This document shows, piece after piece, positions 58,700 to 64,000 of a stretch of 64,000 bases of DNA; the stretch's first letter is position 1; each line of letters begins with the position of its first letter. Under the pieces are notes generated by a model. That model saw nothing but the letters and a program-made list of their open reading frames with translations, was not told the DNA's origin and ran no database searches. The DNA is from Trema orientale (lineage: Eukaryota; Streptophyta; Magnoliopsida; Rosales; Cannabaceae). Position numbers and translations under genes: made by a program. Location of the stretch: assembly GCA_002914845.1 (NCBI GenBank), contig JXTC01000309.1, positions 211,368-275,367 on the forward strand, given 5' to 3'.

Positions 58700-60650
58700 G
58701 CACAATATTTTCTAGATTACTGTTATAGACCTTTTTCAATGTTGAACACTCATTATGAAACATTTCATAAAATAAAGTACATATTTACCTTATAAGATCC
58801 AAGCTTTCAAATGCCAAAGCTCCCAAACAAGATCTAAGTAATAAGCTTTGCTCTTTTTTCGAATTAAAAATGCTCTGATCATAAAAGAAAAAAAATAAAC
58901 AGAGAGGGAGAGAGGAAGAACATGGCTGTAAAAAGAAGAGAGAAAGAAACAATCAAAGGAGGGAAAGAACAAAAATAGAAAAAAAAGAGGAGAAAAGTGC
59001 ATTTAATACATTAAATTTTTATACCAACTTCAACTTATCAGCTAGGGGCAATATTAGAAACCTTTTATTTCCCTCTCCATTAACTTAAAAAGTTGGTCCT
59101 ATCAATATCCAAAAAACTTTCATGTCCCAAAAATGTCTACCATAAATCAAATTAGTCCTATCTGTGTCCTTTTCTCATAAGCGAATGATACTAAAGCCCA
59201 AAAGAATGAAAATATCACAAAATGAATTAATAATTGTATTAACATGCTAATACAAATAAGAAATATACAGGGACATATATAAATGCTTCTATGAGTTTAT
59301 GTGGGTGTGTGACAATATAGTGGTCATACCCGTGTATAAATATGCATGAATATGCTAGTACAATGAGATAAACACATGTATATGACCAAAAGGACTCGTG
59401 GCCTATGGAAGATTAAAAGGCAAGCAAATGAGTTATATGGATGAAATCACTAAAGTTGGAGCCACAAGTTAACTAGGAGCCAAGTGCATGCACGGATGAA
59501 GTAATAAAATGATGACGGTGGTGATATAAACATCCAATAAGGCCTTGAGTTGTGGCTGTGGTGTTAATAAAAGGAAAAAGTGATAATGGAGGCAGCCACA
59601 GGTAAAGAAAAAAAAAGTAAGATAAATAGAAAGAGAGGAAGGGAATAGTTGGGAGAGAGATAAAACTAGAAAGAAAAATGAGAGAATTTTGTATTGATGA
59701 GAAAATAAAGCTAAATGAATAGTTCCTTTATAAATGGGGGGGTGTACCCCTTATTTATAGGCAAATAATGCCTTGTTTTACAATAGGCCTTAAGTCACAA
59801 GGGGATTAGTTGTCAAATTCCTATTAAATAGCTTAGCTTGATGGACAAGGGAATTAGGTCTCAAGAAACTAGCTTTTCTTAGTATACAAGTACTTAAGGT
59901 AGAAGTATTTGTAATTACAAGTACTTAGGTTGCAAGTTCTTAGGCTACAAGGGCCTAAGGCACAAGTAAGAAGCTTCTAGAAGTCTCTAGAAAAGTAGAA
60001 AAGTTTATATCCGAAGCTTATAACTTGCACATGAAGAAAATGGCTCCCAAACGACATGTAGTCTGGGTTACGCTTCTTGTCATTTTCTTAAGCTAGTATC
60101 GTTTCTTCTATGCAACATGTAGTTTAGGTGAGCTAGCTTAAGCCTTGGTAATCTTATGCTTAATTACCAGTAATCCATGTCTTAAGATTAATCCTAAAAA
60201 ATTGGGAAAATCCCAAAACAATATGCACACCAAAAAGTTCACTATTATGCTATCTGGCTATGTTTGAAATTTAAATTTTAGTATGGAAAAAAACATTGAG
60301 AGAAAACTCCAAAAAAAATTGAAGGGAAAATATTTTATCTAAATTTCTATAAGATTTTATTTTCGAAATTTTCTCTCTCATATTTTTTTTATTATAATCT
60401 AAATACTCCAAAATTATTCTAAATATCTCTCAATCTTTCACCATAAACTTTTTTTTTTATATCATTTTTTTTATAAAATTTAAATAAGAGAAAATAGAAT
60501 TTCTTAGAATTTATAATCTTTCCTCCCTAAAAATCCAAATTCAAAATGTAGCGAGGATTTAACTTTTCCTATCACATCTGTATACAAAAAAAATAATTAT
60601 GTTACTCGTATATACGTTCAATTCCCAGCAAAAAAAAAAACAAAAAACAG
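58700..60650. other. intergenic repeat debris
   Basis: No gene was found. A palindromic GGGGGTGTACCCC and CTTATTTATAGGC near 59740-59762 and short ACAAG-containing repeats at 59880-59965 (AAGTACTTAAG, AAGTACTTAGG) look like old LTR sequence, but no boundaries could be set. AAACGACATGTAGT lies at about 60049-60062. Confidence 0.45.
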
Positions 60651-60653
60651 TAA

Positions 60654-61329
60654 GGTGGTGTTTGGTTGATAGTAATGGAATGTAATGGAATAAAATGTAA
60701 TGGCTTTACATTGTTTGGTTTCACTTTTTACTTATGAATGGCCTTTACAATGTAATGACCATTACATCAAATAAAGGAATTAGAATTACACTTGAAAATG
60801 GACGTAAAGGCCATTATGTTTCTAAGTTAACCACTTTTTTCTCTTTTTGCCCCTCATTTAACATATTTTACCCCCTCATTATTGTCTTCTTCCTCATATC
60901 TATGACTAAACTAAATGTAAAACTTGCATCCATATTTATGACTAAATTACCTACAAATCATCTTTTTCCTCATATCATCCAATTACTATATTTTTGTTTT
61001 CTAATATACATTTTGTATGTTATATTTATATGGTAAATAATAATGAGCAAGTATTAAAATATTAATTTTACTACCATAAGAAATTTAATCTATTTTTATA
61101 TTTGGTAATTGAATCTATTTTTATATTTTCTTTTTTCCAATAGTGATAGCATTTATTTAAAAAAAAAATCAGGAGTATATTAGTCAAAGTACAGTTAATT
61201 CCATTACATTCCATGATTGATTCCAAAGTTTCAACCAAACAAAATAATCACCTTTCTTTTTCTTTCCATTCTTATTCCCATTACGATTACCATTACATTC
61301 AATTTCATTCCACCCAACCAAACGGCACC
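60654..61329. mobile_element. PIF/Harbinger-like MITE (about 676 bp)
   Basis: The left end GGTGGTGTTTGGTT (60654) and the reverse complement of the right end, GGTGCCGTTTGGTT (ending 61329), match at 12 of 14 positions. A TAA trinucleotide flanks both sides (60651-60653 and 61330-61332), the target duplication expected of PIF/Harbinger elements. Subterminal GTAATGGAATGTAATGGAAT at the left and its complement words at the right (CATTACGATTACCATTACAT) extend the inverted similarity. No intact transposase was found inside. Confidence 0.82.
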
Positions 61330-61332
61330 TAA

Positions 61333-61929
61333 GTGTATTTCTGTCAACATGATAGGCTCAATATGCCAGGTCAGTGCATTGACGACACCATATTTATTTT
61401 ATTTTCAAAGATACCTCCAACATTTATTTTTGAAATTCAAATGTAGATATCCCCTAATTACAAGGAAAACTACAATGTTTTTGTTAATAATTGAACATGG
61501 AGGGTAAGACTTGTGTGAATCAACCTATATTTTTATATTTACTCGTTCATATTCTCATAAGTTGTCATCATGACTCATATCAAACTCTTACTTTATTAAT
61601 TGATTAAAAAACTAACTTATGGCTCACCAGTCCGCTGTTGCCTCTTTATAATTTTTGTAATAATCTTCAATTTATTCATACCAATTAAACTGGCGAAAGA
61701 CAAAAAGAAAACCATGCCAAAAAAAGGTCATATCCTCATGAAGGACAAGTACAACCTAGACTTTAGGCCCAGATCCTTTATTGCATAAAAGTTAAAGCCA
61801 TATAGACCAGTCTTCATGCTTTTCTTTTTTCAATCAAAACGATCCAAAACCAAAAACCCACCCTCTAGAAACCTCCCAAACCCTCCCAAAACCATCATCC
61901 ATGGTGTGAAACTTTTCTCAAATCCCCAA
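61333..61929. other. upstream region of the PDLP gene
   Basis: AT-rich with no gene. It contains the PDLP promoter and 5' UTR; the MITE at 60654-61329 ends 600 bp before the start codon. Confidence 0.5.
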
Positions 61930-63091
61930 ATGGGTTTTCTCACAGACCAACCTTCTCTCGTTCTGCTTTCTCTATGTTTCTTTGGGCTTTTCCCTTTAGC
62001 CACAACTGGAGCTGATTACGCCAAGTTGGTCTACAAGGGCTGCGCGGACCAGAAGTTCCAAGACCCAAGTGGGTTTTACTCCCAAAACCTCAAATCACTC
62101 TACAATTCACTGGTTTCTCAATCTGGGCAAAAACCCTTCTCCACAACCACCTCAGGGGACGGCCAGAACGCCATTACGGGCTGGTACCAATGCCGAGGCG
62201 ACCTCACAACTGCCCAGTGCTACGACTGCGTGAGCAAGATCCCAGACATGGCCGCCAAGCTCTGTGACCGGGCCGTGGCGGCTCGAGTCCAGCTCCTTGG
62301 CTGCTATCTCCGCTACGAAATCTCGGGTTTCAAGCAGGTTTCCGATACCGAGTTGCTCTACAAGATGTGTGGTTCGATTCGGGCCGAGGGGACCGGGTTC
62401 GAGGCGAGGAGAGACACCGCTTTTGAATTGGTTGAAGATGGAGTCAAGAGTGGTAGTAGCTTGTTTTATACTGGGACCTATCAATCTGTGTATGTTTTGG
62501 GGCAGTGTGAGGGTGATTTGGAGCCTAGTGATTGTGGTGATTGTGTCAAAAATGCTGTTCAGAAAGCTACTTCTGAGTGTGGTGACTCCATTTCTGGCCA
62601 AATTTATCTTCAGAAGTGTTATCTTAGCTATAGTTATTACCCAAATGGAGTGCCTGGGATATCTTCATCAACAACAGACAAAGGTAGTAGAAATTTTTAT
62701 CGGTTTTTTTGTTTTTGTTTTGGAGAATATATTAGTCAAAATGAGTGCAGGGGACTCTTCTATAATTTGAAAAATGGTGAATAAATGATGTTGATTGAGA
62801 TTGAATAGAGAGAGATAGAGACAACAAGAGTTGTGTAAATTTTATGTGATTGGGATTGGTGTGGTGGCCCTGGTGGGGGCTGTTTTGGCTCTATACTTTT
62901 TTGAAGTTTTTGCATATAAAGTCAAATTAAAGATACCCATGTGGTTGGTTTTTGTAGGTACAGGGCAAAATCATACACAGAGGACTGTGGCCATTGCTGT
63001 TGGAGGGGTTGCAGCTTTGGGTTTTTTGATTGTTTGTTTATTGTTCGTCCGGTCCGTGATGAAGAAACGCGGCGGCAAGCACCGAGGCTGA
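61930..63091 (+). CDS. plasmodesmata-located protein (PDLP), double DUF26 receptor-like protein
   Basis: Exon 1 (61930-62683) and exon 2 (62958-63091), joined GT/AG in phase 1, give 888 nt and 295 aa, the normal PDLP size. I chose the ATG at 61930 (MGFLTDQPS) because it starts the signal peptide; the in-frame ATG at 61816 would add a basic, poorly hydrophobic leader. Two DUF26 domains carry the C-x8-C-x2-C motif (CRGDLTTAQCYDC and CEGDLEPSDCGDC). A single helix (TVAIAVGGVAALGFLIVCLLFV) and a short basic tail (RSVMKKRGGKHRG) follow, with no kinase. PDLPs sit in plasmodesmal membranes and control callose deposition and cell-to-cell traffic. It resembles PDLP1/2/3 most; the exact ortholog is not fixed. 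Confidence 0.93.
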
Positions 63092-64000
63092 GAGGTTCAT
63101 TCTTGATGTTATTAGAATATACTAATACTTTATGTTCCTAATCTTTGGATTTATCTCAAATTTGTATGTATTACACTTTTTGTACAGATAGTATCACCGT
63201 ATATAGTGGGAAACTGGGTAATCAAGAATGGTAAAGAGAAAGGATAAAAGAATCATATCATGCAGATTATTGAGTGCATTAGATAGGTTACATTACATAT
63301 GAAGATTGCCATGCTTTTTAAGATTGGGTGGGTTTATTTTATTTCTTTTTCGAAAAAAGATCAGCTTTTGATACTAAAGGAGAAAAGTAAAGCCAAGACA
63401 GAATTTGTTGGGAATTTCGAATATCATATATAAATTAAAACAAAAACGTCCGCCACGAAAGCTTTTTGCTTGGAACTTGTTCTGTGAATATCCTTAGAAT
63501 TCCTCATATACTGAAAGGTGAATCAAACTGCTTGTATTTCTTTCCATGCATTTACAAAACTATTATATCGCTAAGAACATGTTTCTCAAATTGTTATTTT
63601 AGAATTTGCTTTAAATTCCATTTGAACATGGGTTCTCATTATAAGTGTTCAGTTCTCATTATAAGAATCTGAATCTTAGTATAATACCGACGTATGCTAT
63701 ACTTAAGCTCCTTATTCATGTAGAACTTGCTTGGTAATGGTTATATCCTCTGTTATTTGTTATTAAAAAGTGAAATAAATGATGGAGATGACTTGAACAA
63801 TATCTTGACAACAGCTTTACCTTTAGTTCCACTTCTGAAAATGAAAGTAACTAGCGTGGTCAATCAAGTTCTTAGTGATTTTATGTTTGTTTATATTGAG
63901 GATGATAATCGGACCATATTGAATTATTGGTTTGGTTTGTTTTATCTATATTTGTCACAGTGACGTGTGTCACGTCGTCTTCAGTGAATCACTGCTTTTT
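63092..64000. other. 3' flank of the PDLP gene, no gene seen
   Basis: AT-rich. An open frame at 63727-63963 (78 aa) has no recognised domain and no supporting context. A palindromic GTCACAGTGACGTGTGTCAC lies at 63954-63973. Confidence 0.45.

Noticed and set aside
61816..61929. N-terminal extension of PDLP from the ATG at 61816
   Set aside because: The extension is basic and would bury the signal peptide; family proteins start just before the hydrophobic segment.
62152..62601. 149-aa minus-strand open frame opposite PDLP
   Set aside because: Antisense shadow of a conserved exon.
63727..63963. 78-aa open frame near the right edge
   Set aside because: No homology cue, no splice context and AT-rich composition equal to its surroundings.

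Overview
This window is eudicot nuclear DNA. The genes carry spliceosomal GT/AG introns, AT-rich spacers and plant-only families (a secondary-wall cellulose synthase, a plasmodesmata-located DUF26 protein, a MYB-CC phosphate regulator and a SUVR-type SET protein). Rosid is only a guess from overall resemblance. One long N run (9124-10037) and a single N (13963) show that it is a draft assembly.

Layout. 1-5511 is the right-hand part of a decayed CACTA (En/Spm) transposon, with TNP2-like transposase remains, a Ulp1-like protease remnant, subterminal repeats and a terminal CACTACTACAAAAA motif. 7078-15357 holds a recent direct duplication of an LRR receptor-like kinase of the MIK2/MDIS1-interacting type. 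Both copies are interrupted at the same base by assembly gaps. 15669-20403 (minus) is a complete 12-exon CESA4-type cellulose synthase, with overlapping ACCAAAC sites and a tRNA-derived SINE upstream. 22519-25815 (minus) is a PHR1-type MYB-CC gene. 30314-31730 (minus) is a VSP/class B acid phosphatase of the HAD superfamily. 33207-33446 (minus) is a small conserved-looking unknown. 34274-37574 (minus) is a ten-exon unknown of 485 aa. 39091-40864 (minus) is ribosomal protein uL14 (RPL23). 42425-43849 (plus) is a glutathionyl-hydroquinone reductase followed by a dead tandem copy. 45514-50082 (minus) is a SUVR1/2-type SET-domain gene whose introns are full of local tandem duplications. 50083-61900 is a gene-free graveyard of hAT-like, LTR-retroelement and PIF/Harbinger-like debris with two unusual arrays of short palindromes. 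61930-63091 (plus) is a PDLP gene.

The genes are unrelated housekeeping, wall, signalling and chromatin loci; nothing suggests a cluster or operon. I rebuilt exon structures by hand from splice signals. The exon sums of CESA4 (1059 aa), PHR1-like (490 aa), acid phosphatase (256 aa), unknown (485 aa), uL14 (140 aa), GS-HQR (419 aa), SUVR (804 aa) and PDLP (295 aa) all close in frame.

The most unusual signals are: (i) 56031-56404, about 13 mini-hairpins spaced about 26 bp apart, with a near-constant GGGAT-like loop and different but complementary stems; (ii) three independent local tandem duplications that each copy a 5' splice site (34428-34479, 46071-46355, 49717-49898); (iii) the identical assembly breakpoint in both receptor-kinase copies.
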